A stretch of DNA of 64,000 nt, from NCBI GenBank assembly GCA_014529385.2, contig CM043958.1, positions 89,427,025-89,491,024 of the forward strand, read 5' to 3'. This DNA is from Adiantum capillus-veneris (Eukaryota; Streptophyta; Polypodiopsida; Polypodiales; Pteridaceae). This document shows, piece after piece, positions 43,681 to 56,373 of this stretch. Made by a program: the position numbers and the translations under genes. The notes beneath the pieces were generated by a model. It worked only from the letters and a program-made list of their open reading frames with translations. It did no database searches and was not told where the DNA came from. Numbering within the stretch: position 1 is the first letter of the stretch; every line of letters begins with the position of its first letter.

Positions 43681-46389
43681 AGCTCTCTAAGCTACCACCT
43701 ATGCATAGGGATCTTTCAAGGATACACTCTATTGATCTGCACATACCATCGCCAATAATATACATGAACAAAAAAATGCCCATAATTACGCGGCAGCTCG
43801 TTCCTAACTCCTTTGCCAACACCCCCTTCCTGCATCTCGTGCCCATAAAATTTATTACAAGGGACTATGATACATACACGCGTTTGAATCCGACTGTGAA
43901 ACGCCCACGAGGGGGGAGAGATGACGGGCATGGAAAGCAGGGGCGACGGCGACTGCTCTACTCCGTAGAGCCCTCTGCATTGTACTTAATTTCCTGCGTG
44001 CAGGAGCTTTGACACTTTCGAGACGGACGCCAGAGAGAGAGATTCGAAAGCCACTCAGGCCTACTTCCTCTCTCTGATTGCTTTTGTTTTCCCGTAATTC
44101 TTGATGCAAAAGCTACTAGTGTGTGACCCGTGCATTGCCCCGGTTACATGTGCGTCAATTGAAGCAATGTTCTCCTTCCCTTCACAGAGAGGACAAATGT
44201 GGGCGAATGCATATGATTCTCCTGTGAGCTTTTATAGCTCTTTAATACACTTGTGCATCAACCACCACTAAAACCACTTTCTAAATGACAATGTATGATA
44301 ACACACAAGGTCTAAGTGCCCTCCACATTCACATCAACCGAGCACAAATCTATCTTCTGGATAAATACTATGTCTACCTTGTCGAGTGTAAGATCGAACA
44401 ACTAATGCGGTGTAGTTACTCTCCACATTCTTGTGGATTGACCAAGGACAAATCTCCCTCTAATTGGTCATGCCAAGCTCCAACATACTCTTTCTAATCA
44501 TGGAAAGTTTGTCCCCCCCTCCCCCCTTCTTTCTCTCTATCTATGTATGCGTGTGTTAAGTTCAAGAATTATAAGGTCAAGTTAAGGTCTCTTGGGAATG
44601 AATTAAGTAATGGGCTCCCTTCGCATGATATCTTGTCTTAACATCCTGTGTTTCTCTCTAAGGAGGCAACGAATTTGCAATTAGGCTAGAGACGTCCCCC
44701 TCACACAATTGATATGGGACCCTGGTGAGTGGTAGTGGTCCTCTCAATAGACTAATAGAGAGCTGATATCCTTCTTTTGATATAGTGTTTGCATTGAACG
44801 ATGAATTCTTTAGATGTATTAGCATGGCCTCTCATCATCCTTACCAGTCAAGGCATTGGTCATGATAACAACTCTCCCATGCTTCTCTCGTGTAGTTTTG
44901 GTTTTGCATTTGAGGCATCATAGTCAACTATGTCATCAACTGCTATTTGTTGGCACTTAGGATGCATGTACCAACCATGACCCAACATGCCAACATTACA
45001 CCACATAGTACTAGAAGAAACTTTTCCATTGCTATGCACAACTAATTTGGTGAGCAGTGTGTCGTTTGCTTCTCAGAGGAAGTATTCATGATGGGTGTGT
45101 GACCTGGGGGTGATTGCATGGCTATAGCAACTTTGTCTCTATATTCCAGGGAATGACGTAGATCTATCTGCAAGTATCCCTCCACTTGTGAGGGCCATAC
45201 CCAGACTCGACCCTACTCACCTCCCTCAATCCTCTAGACCGTTCCCAGGAGTGACGTATATCTATCTGTAGGTATCCATCCCACTTCGGACCGACATACA
45301 GAAAGAACTCCGGCCTATCTCAAATGCCAACCCAAGGGGGTACATCCCTTCATTCAATGATTCTATCCTCTTCTCATAATCAATCTATCCTTAATAGCTT
45401 TCTGCACCCAAAATCGTGGTCCTTAGACTTGATTCTCTTGATCTTTAACTTGAGGATCTGCTCTTGCTTTCTTGTCCCTTGGTTCATGGCGATAACCCCT
45501 TTTTCTTGACAAGCAGGCACAGCAGTTATCACTTTCCCCTAAGAAGAGGGCTCTTGGAATCCTACCTGGTCTCGCTCGTCCTCGATTACCCATTTTTATC
45601 CCACGTAGTCCTAGCGTTTAACATAAAAATTTTAAATCAACATCCGTCCATCTGACCCTCCGGATCCGCCCACCCACCGAGCCATTTCATGAAAATCCCT
45701 TCCTGAGGTAGTACTTCACTACTACAAAATCAGGAAGACAGTAGTCTATCAGACATCATCAAACAACAAGCAGCATGCAATCTGTTGCATACCCCCGTTC
45801 GGGGAAATTCATCTGGTTGTTCCCACCAGATCTTTATTTAAAAACTTTTAATTCATTTCCTTTCCTTTATCTGCTATAATTAGCTTGTAACTAGTTTCCT
45901 AACTAATCATGCAACACATTTAGTTTCAACCAATTCATCTTACCTCCCCATTCAGGCCAAGATAATCGATTACAAGCCATCAAAATAGAATCACCTTCAC
46001 AATATTTCTCAGAATTAAGTGTTTGGGAAAGGCTCATCAAGTAATTTAATCATTCTTTCCTAAGCATTTTAATTTGAGAGGTATAGCACCATTTGGTGAC
46101 AGATGCACACGATAGCCCCTATATTCCTGCCTTTCCAGTTCCTTTTTAAGCAACCAAGTCAAACAAATTTACTTAATTAAATTCACACCATCCTCCCTGA
46201 GTATAACCTTCTTATCCAACTATTGGCATTAGGACATACCCGGGTTATGGCCGATTTCCAATAAGATACCACGGGTACTCCACCCGGCCGGGCACTTGTC
46301 TTTTCATTCTAGAGTAAAGTCTCGTTGTCCGTATAACTTTTTTGTCGGTCTTACTTTTTCTAAATTATTTTCTAGGCCAAAAATTTTCT
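43680..46389. other. Unassigned region, no gene seen
   Basis: Short frames only. A loosely repeated unit (gacgtagatctatctgcaag at 45159; gacgtatatctatctgtagg at 45253) suggests a decayed local duplication. No LTR ends or domains were recognised. Confidence 0.5.
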
Positions 46390-47665
46390 GAATGGCTCTA
46401 GGGTTTAGGGAGGGACCGTACAGACAATCTATAGACAAGGTGATATGCACGCTCAATATCAATTTTCATCAAATTGTGAGGTTGGGGGACATGGATAGTG
46501 ATCCATGTTCAAGTGATCCATGCTCAAGCACGTTTGGACTTGATCACTTAGCAGCTTGTCGCATTCTATATTCACAAGCTAAATCTCAACTCTTTTTGGA
46601 TTTGGACTTGTGTTGACAAGTCAAATACTCAATACTTGGTCTGCACTACGGTTTTTGATCTGCCACATGTTTTGCTCTCTTTGGACCCAGATTTATTGGT
46701 TTGTTTCCAAAATTGGACTTGGGGATATGTTTCCTTATGTGTGCGCTACTGATTTGGAAAGTTTTGGGCTAAGTTGTCACTATGGGGACATGGATTGCGA
46801 TCCATGTTTGGCGGTTTTTTTGTACCATCAGAATCAACATGACTAGTAGGTCCTATGGCATCAAAAATGTTTGATATGGACCTCTAGATTAGAAATTAGG
46901 TCAATTCTGGCACTTTGTGAGAGTACTTGACAAATTCGGGATTTTGGGTTGGTTTTGATATCCAAATTCAATTTTGAAACGACCACTAGACTCCTTGTGA
47001 TGTGCTCTAGCTATGGTACAAGTTTGGTCTCAGTTTGTGATGTGCTCTAGCTATGGTAAAAGTTTGGTCTCAGTTTGTGATGGAGGGACATGGATCGCAA
47101 TCCATGTACCCTTGTGTTAGATTGCGCTGAAACTTGGCACACAGCTTGCTTTTGGTCCATTGATCCTTGCAATATGGTTTTTGTGTGTTTTGTACTTGAT
47201 TAGGTCACACAAAAGTCAATTCACTGATCTGTTATAGGGTTTTCACCTTAAACTGTTTTTGACACTTTTGACCCAATTTTTAAACTTTTTTGCAAATGGT
47301 TCTTTTGGGAAAAGTGTTTCTTTATGTCCGAGGTACCTACTACCAAAAACTCAGCCAAAAATTTTGATGGGGGTCATGGATCGCGATCCATGTTCCATCA
47401 TATCTAGACACCAATTTGGCCTACTGATAACTTGCGATATCAGTAGTCTACTCCACCCTTTTTTTTTTTGAATTTTCTTATTCAAAAGAAAGTCTTTCTT
47501 TATGTCCTACAATTTTAGACTTGTTTCTATTTTTGGCTATTTTGACCAAATGTTTTCAGCTTTTGGATATTGTGACTTTTATGAAAGTTGTTCCAAATGG
47601 TATCAGCTACCTTCTGGTCAGATCTCAGCTCAAGATGGTCAAGGGGGACATGGATCGCATGTTAA
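46390..47665 (+). repeat. Degenerate ~300-bp tandem repeat marked by a perfect palindrome
   Basis: CATGGATCGCGATCCATG or a close variant occurs at 46490, 46789, 47089, 47375 and (truncated) 47649: spacings 299, 300, 286 and 274 bp. Each is preceded by ggg(g)ac/ggtc and, further up, by diverged but alignable sequence (ttatgt...gctac...ttgg...ctcag-type). The copy at 47375 is a perfect 18-bp palindrome. Non-coding. The array stands alone between unassigned DNA and a copia relic. Confidence 0.85.
46995..47080 (+). repeat. 40-bp tandem duplication inside one array unit
   Basis: tgtgctctagctatggta begins at 47001 and again at 47041, each followed by a(c/a)aagtttggtctcagtttgtga. Confidence 0.93.
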
Positions 47666-48059
47666 TTATGGAGCCTGATTTACCCCTTGTAATTTTCTGT
47701 GGTAAAAGTGCACATTTATAAGGCCGCCATTATGAGGAGAAGCCATCGTGCGTGAAGGAAAATCACTCGCCAGAAACCAAAATTTTCACGGCCAAAAATC
47801 AGGGGCAACTTTAGGGGCCTCGGGGGAGGAAGCCCCCGAGACTTTTTTTTTCCCTCGCTGGAATATTATGGTCGGACGGCGGTCGGAAAGTGGTCGGAAA
47901 ACAACCGGTTGGTTGGCCGGTGGCCGGTAGTTGGTTGGCCAGTGGCCGGTGGTCGGAAGTCAATGGCCGGTGGCCGATGGCCGAATTCAAAAGCGGACTT
48001 GTCTTGCAAATTTAGTTACAAGGCCTAAAGCTGTTTCATATGTTAAACTATAGCATGCA
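47666..48059. other. Non-coding stretch with GGCCGG(T)GG minisatellite-like DNA
   Basis: 47865-47985 is built of ggtcgga and ggccggtgg units. ggggcctcgggggaggaagcccccgag (47815-47841) contains a short strong hairpin. No gene seen. Confidence 0.6.
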
Positions 48060-48835
48060 CGTTCGGACATCTGAATTTTTCCAGCTTGATGCATTTGAAG
48101 AAATTCGATATGGTTGCCTCATTTCCCCCTTTGGAAGCACCATCTAAGCATGTTTGTGAAGGCTGTATTTTGGAAAAATTGACACGTTCTAAGTTTTCAA
48201 AAGATCGTCCAGTGAAGGCTATTTGCAAGCTGCAGCTTGTTCATAGTGAAGTTTGCGGGCCGATGCACACTCTTTCTTTTAGTAACAATTTGTACTTCGT
48301 GACTTTAATTGATGATTTCTCTTATCATACATGGCCATATCCTCTTAAGGATAAGTCCAAAGTGTTTATGTGCTTCAAACAATTCTTTTTGTTGATTGAA
48401 AATATATCTGGTGTTGTACTATGTGTCCCCTTCGTTCTAATCAAGGGGGAGAGTATATGTCTAAAGAATTTGATGCAATTCTGGCTGGTCATGGGATGAA
48501 ACACCAATCTACAATGCCTTATATACCTAAAAAAATGATGTTGTTGAAAGGAAAATAAGGTCATTTATGGAGATGGCATTATCTATAATCAAAAGCCAAG
48601 CTTTGCATATGCTTTTAAGCTAGAGTTTGTCATGTGTGCTACAAGTACATACTTAATAGGTGTCCCACCAAAGATTTGTAGTTTATGACTCCATATGAGG
48701 CATGGCACAATAAGAACCAATCTATTGGTTACTTGCATACTTTTGGTTTCTTGGCTTGTAATATAGTACCACAACAACAACATAGGAAATTTTCTTTACA
48801 CATGGCATACCAAATTAAAGGGCCATCTAATGCAG
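48060..48835 (+). pseudogene. Copia integrase relic
   Basis: From 48086: CEGCILEKLTRSKF (zinc Cys pair), LQLVHSEVCGPMHTLSFSNNLYFVTLIDDFS (first catalytic position: the family HSD is here HSE), and later, in other frames, DVVERKIRSFMEMALS and MTPYEAWHNKNQSIGYLHTFG. Many stops. A lineage separate from COP-C and COP-H. Confidence 0.85.
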
Positions 48836-48870
48836 AAAGGGTTGTGGAGAATAGTCAAGCCAACACTCAA

Positions 48871-49083
48871 TGATCCCTCTTCTAGTGATGGGGCATATGT
48901 GCAAACATGGGCTATGTGTGCACAAAACCAAGCGAAGGATGAGCAAGCACTAGGAATCATAATCACATCACTACACCACTCGGTGATCCCTCTTCTAATG
49001 ATGGGGCACAAGTGCAAACATGGGCTATGTGTGCACAAAACCAAGAGAAGGATGAGCAAGCACTAGGAATCATAATCACATCA
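48871..49083 (+). repeat. 113-bp tandem duplication
   Basis: Copies start at 48871 and 48984 with tgatccctcttcta and share acatgggctatgtgtgcac and ggaatcataatcacatca. Lies between the integrase relic and the zinc-knuckle relic. Confidence 0.93.
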
Positions 49084-49099
49084 TGGGTGATTGTGAAAT

Positions 49100-49545
49100 C
49101 TCATCAGTTGCATGGGAAACCCTATACAAAAATTTCGGAGCTAGAAGAAATAAAAATAGGTAAGCTTGAAGAAGTATCTCTAAAGGCTAAAAAGGATGAG
49201 CATATGTAGTCAATTCTAGTAACAAAACCTGTTTCAAGTGTGGCAAACAGGGACATATAGCCAAAGATTTCCTAGAAATAAAGGTTTGTAGCATTTGTGG
49301 AAAGAAGGGATCTTCCTTCCAAGTGCTTCAAGAAAGAGAAAAGTTGTACCACTAGCAATCCAAAGGGACATATGGCCAAAGATTTCCTTAGCAATGGTTT
49401 GTAGCATTTATGGAGAGAAGGGCCATCCTCCTTCCAAGTTCTCCAAGAAAGAAAAAGATAGTACCAACAAATGTCCAAAGCCCAGAAGTTCATCTTGTTT
49501 AATAGAAGTAGACAAAGAAAATGTTGGTAGTAGGCTTCTAGTTTC
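49100..49545 (+). pseudogene. Copia gag zinc-knuckle relic, duplicated
   Basis: CFKCGKQGHIAKDF (49222-49263) is a CCHC knuckle with the last Cys lost to Phe. The following piece, CSICGKKG...SFQ, is repeated about 105 bp on as CSIYGEKGHPPSKF, so the knuckle region was tandemly duplicated. Gag lies downstream of integrase here, the reverse of copia order, so rearrangement has occurred. Confidence 0.7.
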
Positions 49546-49667
49546 TTGAGGTTTGTTGGAGATCAAGTTTTAAGATTTTGTTTTTGCCTCTGCCTCTTGG
49601 TGTATGTTGTTTGGAGATAGCTTGGATTAGCTTGAAATTGGTCTCTATAAATCTGTTCAAGGGGAGA

Positions 49668-50109
49668 TGTGCAATGTCTCTTGAATTAGACATGTTTTGT
49701 CTTTTGGATTGGTAATGGTCTCCTTGATTGGTGTGGGTTAGAGTTGTTAGATATCATAGTCTAAACCCCAAGGGCATGGTTGTTAGGTTTATGGGCTTTA
49801 TCCTATGCTTGTGTGTAACACCTCTTGTCTATTAAATGCTTAGGTGGCATGGAATCATGTGGTAGCACGTGGAAAAGACATCTAAAGGGTGTATGTACCC
49901 ATGAGGGGTATTTTTAGAGGACATGGATACACCTAAACTTAATAGTTCATAAAATGGACTAAAAGAGTACCCACAAGTTCTCAAGTGGATTTGGGCTTAT
50001 TTGGAGCTTCTTATGATGTCATGTATGGTGCTAGATGAGCTATCTACACTAGCTTTATATAATGAGCCTCTTTGTATTTGATTCAATATACTTATCGTTT
50101 GTGTTTACA
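49668..50109 (+). repeat. Candidate LTR of the copia relic (442 bp)
   Basis: gttcaaggggaga, a polypurine tract, is followed by TGTGCAATGTCTC; a plausible end is CGTTTGTGTTTACA at 50109. Only one copy is visible, so the end is tentative. Confidence 0.5.
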
Positions 50110-53100
50110 GTCTACTTCAATATCTATTGTGTAATTAAGTGTTGATTAGCATGTTTATTCCATGAATGATTCTCTAATTTATCCTCTTTAATCTCTATAC
50201 ATGGGTAATGTTGGGAGACTTTTGCTCTCGGGGGGGGGGGGGGGGGGGGTGTACTCTATGTGAAACCTATATATTGCGTGCATTCAAGGACTACTCATAA
50301 AACCCTTTTGTTGTGAATTTTTCATCATAAAAGGGACCATCTTTCTATTCAATGTGTATTATTTTTCAAGATAATTCTATATGTGAAAATGTGAAAAAAA
50401 CATAAAATAAAATAATCCCTACTATTGAACCCACGTGATAAGACTATTTTTTTGTAATGACTCCCCCCCACCCCAAGGACTTTTGAAGAAGTCATCTTAC
50501 AAGTAAGGGCACATGATTTGTATTTGCAAATAGATCATTCTCTTTTTCATAATAAGGATGCTTTAGAAGAACCAAGTTATCGATTACTTGAGTAGGTATC
50601 AAGTTATGAATTTTTTGGGGAACAAGTTTTGTAAAGCTAAAAGCATAGAAAGATGCATGTCTTTTAGTAGACCTAATCTCAAAGGATGATTCTTTGGGAA
50701 AATCTATACATGTTGAAGATGTATCCAAAGTTCAAATTGAGGCTGACACAATTGTTTTAAAGATGGATTATGCTACAAATGTCAGCAATAGTGGTTCCAA
50801 TGATGTTGTAAATGAAGATGTAGAGTGTCTTATGACTCATTTGCAAGAAAATACCACATTAGGAAGAGGATGGATTGTAGGAGGGCCTCTTTATTTGCCA
50901 TCACATTATGGAGGTGATTAACATTTTGACAAATAGGTGCATGCCATGTGTGCAAGAATGGTGGGTGTGTAAGAGGCTAAAGGGTGCCTTGAACACCCTG
51001 CTTTTTGCAAATTTGTACATATAGACATGACACCGGGTGTCAAAAGGGTGTGTGGGCTTTTTAGCTTGCTTTAGCAAGCACATGTACATGCAGTGCAAGT
51101 TGCTAGTGTAGCACAAGTAGCCGTCGGGTTGCCTCGGATGCTCGTAAGTGAGTTTTTTGCAGTGTCACTTGTATATAACTAAAACTCATCTACCAACATA
51201 AAAAAAGTCAGCCAAATATTTTAAAAAATCTATTTTTTGGTCACTGTGCCCTCTTCATGCTTTTTTATGCAATTTTTTGCCCTCAATTAGCTTTGCCTAC
51301 GTGTACTTGTGCTAGGCTAGCTTGCTGTTCGCGCCAATTTTGCACATAGAGGTGCATAGATTTGAATTTTTGAGGCTTAAAAGCATCCATTTTCGAGTTT
51401 TGGTTTAAAAGATACAGTCTATTTCCCATAGGGTATAGGATATGGTAGCTCGCAGGCAGTTTAGTGTGGGGTAAGTTGTGGAAGCTCACTTGTTGTGATT
51501 GTGTATTAGATGGGTCATACCCCTGAAAATACCACTCCTACAGACACAATCAGTGCTAGAACTAACGAGCATCTCTTCCCAATTTGGAATCTTATTCACA
51601 ATTGAATCTCAAAATAATCATATCTCTCCACGGACATAAGAGAATGATTCCTAACATCCCAAAGAAAGTAGTTAAACTAGATTTTCTTGGGTTTGCAACA
51701 AGAGATTACCTACTAGGAGACTCTCTTAATATATATTCATGTCGTCCCATGAATTATGTGCTTGATAGCGAGGCCATGCCTACTTGCTACCCACAGAAAG
51801 CATCCTCTGTATTGCTAGCACCTTGTGCACAGAAATTGCTTGTCCTTGTAGTCATATACAATGATCACAAGTAATTATACTAGCCTCAACTCTTTCTAAA
51901 CAGAGTAGTTGATGTTATAGAGGAAGCGTAAACAATGATCACAAGTAATTATACCAGCCTCAACTCTTTCTAAACAGAGTAGTTGATGTTATAGAGGAAG
52001 CGTAAACTATGCTTTAGTGGAATGAGTACTGGCATGCCATGCATGCATAGAAAAAAAATAGTGTGATAAGCCCTTGGCTTCAATGACGGTCTCCACAATA
52101 TGTGCAAATTCCCTATGTGCCTTGCACGATGTGTACTTGCATGGATCCATTACGATTGGTCATTGCAAACCATAATTGTGAGCTTATATCCTTTGATTGC
52201 CAAACATGTGTGTCATTATCCTTGATCCTAAGTCAATGGATAGTACTGTTAGTATGGAATAGAAGCCTTGCTTCTCATTAAAATTGTTAGAGCACTTGCT
52301 TTGCACAGCCAAAAAAAATCATGTCCAATTTAAAGGCGAAACACAAAAAAAAGGATAACTTGAAATTTGCTAACCTTGCCGCCCCTCCATGGCCCATGAT
52401 CCTGAAATTTAGAGGAAGTTGCTCATTTGAGAATGAAATTTAGTCTACGTTTGTCGTCCTTGTACTTGAAGCAGGCTCACAGCCATCTATATTGATGAAT
52501 CTAGCTCATAGCTATGTATACTAGAAAAAATTAGAGATGTTAGTTGTACCATGTATGCCCTCATGGCTTGGTTCATACTGGCCAGTAAGTAGGTAGACAT
52601 GTTGCCAAAGTTCATATGAAACTAGCATATTCCAAACTTTGGAAGCTTCTAGGCAATATGTCCTAAATTGAAGCCTTGCTTCGCATCATCGAGGAGATGA
52701 GACAAAACAACATTTGATTGCTCTTCGCTAAAAAGTGCATCTTTCATAGAGAAATGGCATTGCCAAATCTTGCAGCTTATTGATAATCATGAGATTTCCC
52801 AATAGTACAAGAGATAGCACCTGAATTTTAGGTATTGAATATAATCAAACAGTCAAAATTTGCTTGATCCAAGCAACATTTGCTCGTCAAGTTGGCCTTG
52901 TAGAATATCCTACACATTTGAATAATTTCAAAATTGAAACTTATATTTAAGGTACTTGTTGATGTTTTGTAACCACCACCCCTAGCATAAAAAATCGTAG
53001 CATCATGTGGGATGATTATGCTTTCAATGTACTTTCGTGTACTTATTTTGCCTGCACTCTGGCAAGCTATAATTGCTTTGGAGTAACCATGTCCCCAATG

Positions 53101-53980
53101 CATAAATATAAGTAGGAAGTTGTGTTCCTAAAAGCCTTGCTTTTCCCCTCCGCTTGACAACACAAAGAGGATATATTAAAGAGATATTGGTCGACGTAAT
53201 ACACAAATCGAATTCCTAGCATCTTTGATCAGAGCCATGCTCCCTAGTGAAAATTGATGTATTGTGGTGCATCTTATGACATTGTCATATTAAACAGAGT
53301 TAAAAGAAAATTAACCTTAGCGATTGTTGATTTTTTCGAGTATGATGCCACACTAGAGGCATAAAAATAATGACAATAATTGCATAAAGAAAGCGTACCC
53401 GTCCAATATTTCTTGCATGTATCGGTTGCTAAGTACTCTTGAAAACCGACCGAATCTGTATTTTTGACAATGGGATGCTGATGACCGCATCGAGTTTTGC
53501 AAATTTGTCTAGGAGTTATACCCTATCAAATCCAAAACTTTGAACCAAAGAGAAAGATGCCTGTCGGCTTCATGAATTTTCATAACATACCAACTTTGGG
53601 TACTAGTGTTGTTGTTAAACATTCGTGCCTATTTCACCTAGAAACAAAATACAAAATTTTAAACCCTATTGGGATACTTACCTCCCGTTGCAAGAAAACA
53701 CAATTATTGCAAATTATTGGCTTGTATAATTCATCCAAGAAGTTGCACTTTGCTAACTTGAACATACAAGTTCAGATGACATGTGCACTCAATTGTAGCC
53801 CATCACGATTCCTTGACATATGCGTGACCACTCCTTGTGGATTTTTAGCATAGCCGATCCTTATCTCTTCTGCTTTGATATATTTTTAATCATGCTACAA
53901 TCCTCCTTGCAACAGCTTCTCCAAGCTTGCTACGATCCCCTCAAAAGGAGATAACCCTCGTGGGACTTACATGGACATTG
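50110..53980. other. Unassigned region, no supported gene
   Basis: A poly-G run of 20 (50230-50249) and a 74-bp tandem duplication (51861-52008) are the only clear structures. Reading frames (for example 50694-50921, 51584-51874, 53497-53853) show no domain I know and have no partner features. Confidence 0.5.
51861..52008 (+). repeat. 74-bp tandem duplication
   Basis: atgatcacaagtaattata starts at 51861 and 51935; both copies continue cagcctcaactctttctaaa and end gaggaagcgtaaac. Confidence 0.95.
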
Positions 53981-54512
53981 AGAAGGATTTGATGTAAAAA
54001 ACTTGTAGTAACTCTTTGTAGTTGCCATAATCCTTTGGTGTAGGCCTTTGATACCTTGCATGGATTCCCGAAATACAGTTGCAAAAACTTGTCGTAGGTT
54101 GCTCCTAAATCCGTTCTCTTTTTGGCTTCATAGATAAAGAAGGGTTACACCATGTGTGGTTAATGGGAGCATGAAGTTCATCATCTTCATTTATTCAAAG
54201 AATCTCTACAAGAGCACAAGCTTGTATTGTAAAAAACATCTCCTTGTGAGAGAATTATAATACAAGTCCTTTTGGAGGGGGCCAGCTCCAAGCAAATCCA
54301 ATTCTCAATAAGTTGTCAATCTCAATGTGAATTTCTCTTCAACTTATGTTCCTGATTTGATGTTTTAATGTGTGAATGATGTCATGAAATTAGTCCTACA
54401 CTACCTACGATTCTCCTCGAGAGAATCCTCTTAATAGAAAACCTACCTTTCAGTAACTAATTTCGTTGTGTTTGCATGAGAGTACTAGATACCCTGACAT
54501 TGGTATCAAAGC
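53981..54512 (+). repeat. Candidate LTR end with primer-binding site
   Basis: agataccctgaca is followed by TTGGTATCAAAGC (54500-54512), a one-mismatch initiator-Met tRNA site. The LTR start is not identifiable; 53981 is arbitrary. Confidence 0.5.
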
Positions 54513-55683
54513 TAAGGTTACTCTTTTATTCCATAAGAAGAGAGCTCCTTGAGTAATCTATCAAAGGTGAAGTTGTTCATTGCAATAGGGTAAGTGGGAT
54601 TGGGATTTATTATCTTTGTTGGCATGCCTTCCTTGCGAGGTTTGGGGTACACCATTGAGAACTATGGTCTTAATAATGGAGTCTTTTTAGATGTGTCAAC
54701 GGCTTAACCATTATAGAGCTATGTGCAAGCTCAAAAGGAATTGATGTCAGCTTAGCACTATCAAACCCGATTCACTAATCTTTGTAATTAGTAATATTCT
54801 AAACTAAGTGTGTGGATACTTGCGTACTTATTTTCAAGAACTAAGAGGAGTGGCAACTAAGGTTTTGAAAGTTCCAAAGAAAGAGCTAGAATACACATAA
54901 AAGGAACTCTAATCATGGCACAACATAATCAAATTAATATTAAAAACTTAAATCTAGCACATGTTGTAACCACAAAGAATTGTCATTTATCTTGTTGGCA
55001 AGCTTCAAGAAGCCATGGGTAATCATATCCTGCAAATGGAGGTCCAAAGCTAACTAAAAGCTCTTCAAGTTCTTTCAAGTGTCCAAGAAGAGAGAGCTCC
55101 TATGAGGCCTCCTAATGAGACCTCCAAAAGAGGAATTCTTTTGGGTAATGAAGAGGAAATGCAGGAAGAGCCTCCATGACAACCTATCCAAGAAGATGCT
55201 ATGTGCTAAGAACTTTCAAGGGAGAGGTATGGAAGTGATACTCCCATTACCTTTGAAAGTGATATGGCCCCAAGAAGGCGGCAAGCAAAGCGGTCACCAA
55301 AGTCCTCCCAAGAAGAGGAAGATGTTTGAAGAGAAAGGAAAAAACGTCCCTTTCCTTATCCATGATGGAAGCTTTGGAGTAACTCATAAAGTTCAATTTA
55401 ATGCGGCTTTTGGGGATGAAGATTTCTCAAAATCTTCAAAGCTACATAATGTTTCTATGCATTACTAAAAATCAGCTCATCAATGGTGCATAAGTCTTTG
55501 TGCTCAAGGTGAATCTCGAAAGACATGGAAGGCCTTGCAGATTGCTATCATGAAGCAGTTTCTCTAAAGCGATAAAGACAAAGTCCACACAAAATGATTA
55601 AGCTTGAAGATGGCACCCTATGAGTCCATTCAAAAGTATGTGGATAAGCTTTGGGAGTTACATTTCAATGCCATTGTCTACAA
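54513..55683 (+). pseudogene. Gag-like relic downstream of the primer site
   Basis: Broken frames. The clearest piece, 55480-55680, reads WCISLCAQGESRKTWKALQIAIMKQFL, then MAPYESIQKYVDKLWELHFNA, recalling the Retrotrans_gag fold (W-x5-F, then a loop and KLWELH). Interrupted after HFNAIVYN by the CACTA terminus. Pol is not seen. Confidence 0.5.
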
Positions 55684-55815
55684 CACTACAAGAGGTACTT
55701 AATAGTAGCGACACTTGTAGTGCGATGCTCAAACATGAAAAACCACGGCGTCGCTATAGGCGTCGTTATGCTACTTGTAACATAGCGACGCTCATAGCGA
55801 CGCCTATAGAAACAC
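55684..55815 (+). repeat. CACTA left terminus and subterminal repeats
   Basis: CACTACAAG (55684-55692) pairs with cttgtagtg (55714-55722) only 21 bp away. At 55749-55805 ggcgtcgctata and its complement tagcgacgcc recur in both orientations. In CACTA elements such repeats bind the element's own proteins. Confidence 0.75.
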
Positions 55816-55939
55816 CGCCAGGGCTAAAAGAAATAACCGAGAGCGTCTGAAAACTTAGATCTCGGATCTGAGTTTTCGGCACGCGCTCAAGCAAGCAAGG
55901 TAACACGCGCTCTCCCTCTCTCTGTCTCTCTTTCTTCTC

Positions 55940-55972
<33 letters not shown>

Positions 55973-56036
55973 AGAGGAAGGAGAAAAAGGTATGCTCCTT
56001 CCCTCTCCTCACTCTCATGTTCCCTTCCCCTCTTTC

Positions 56037-56104
<68 letters not shown>

Positions 56105-56110
56105 TGTGTT

Positions 56111-56147
<37 letters not shown>

Positions 56148-56299
56148 ACAAGCATAAACAAAAAACGCACACACACATGCATAAACAAAGAATGCACACA
56201 CACATTGAGAGAGGAAAAGAGAGAGAGAGAGCATGCATAAACCAAAAACGCACACACACATGCATAAACAAAGAATGCACATACACATTGAGAGAGGAA

Positions 56300-56346
<47 letters not shown>
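55940..56346. repeat. Cluster of CA, CT and AG microsatellites
   Basis: CA 55940-55968, CT about 56033-56069, CA 56070-56103, AG 56114-56146, AG 56299-56346, with gcataaac-a-aagaacgcacacacacat units repeated between them (56155-56290). Confidence 0.95.
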
Positions 56347-56351
<5 letters not shown>

Positions 56352-56373
56352 AAGAAGAAGAAGAGAGTCTTCA

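Noticed and set aside
46490-47661. Evenly spaced palindromes considered as a CRISPR array
   Set aside because: The spacing is about 300 bp, the words are degenerate and the context is a plant genome; a diverged tandem repeat explains it.
50230-50249. Poly-G run as a functional quadruplex or polypurine tract
   Set aside because: A pure homopolymer run with no LTR start after it; likely slippage or an assembly-sensitive site.
51584-51874. 96-codon frame as a host gene
   Set aside because: No domain, no splice partners, partly overlapped by a tandem duplication at its end.
52828-53853. Frames on both strands of 91-118 codons
   Set aside because: Lengths expected by chance in AT-rich DNA; no known motifs and no intron or partner exon.
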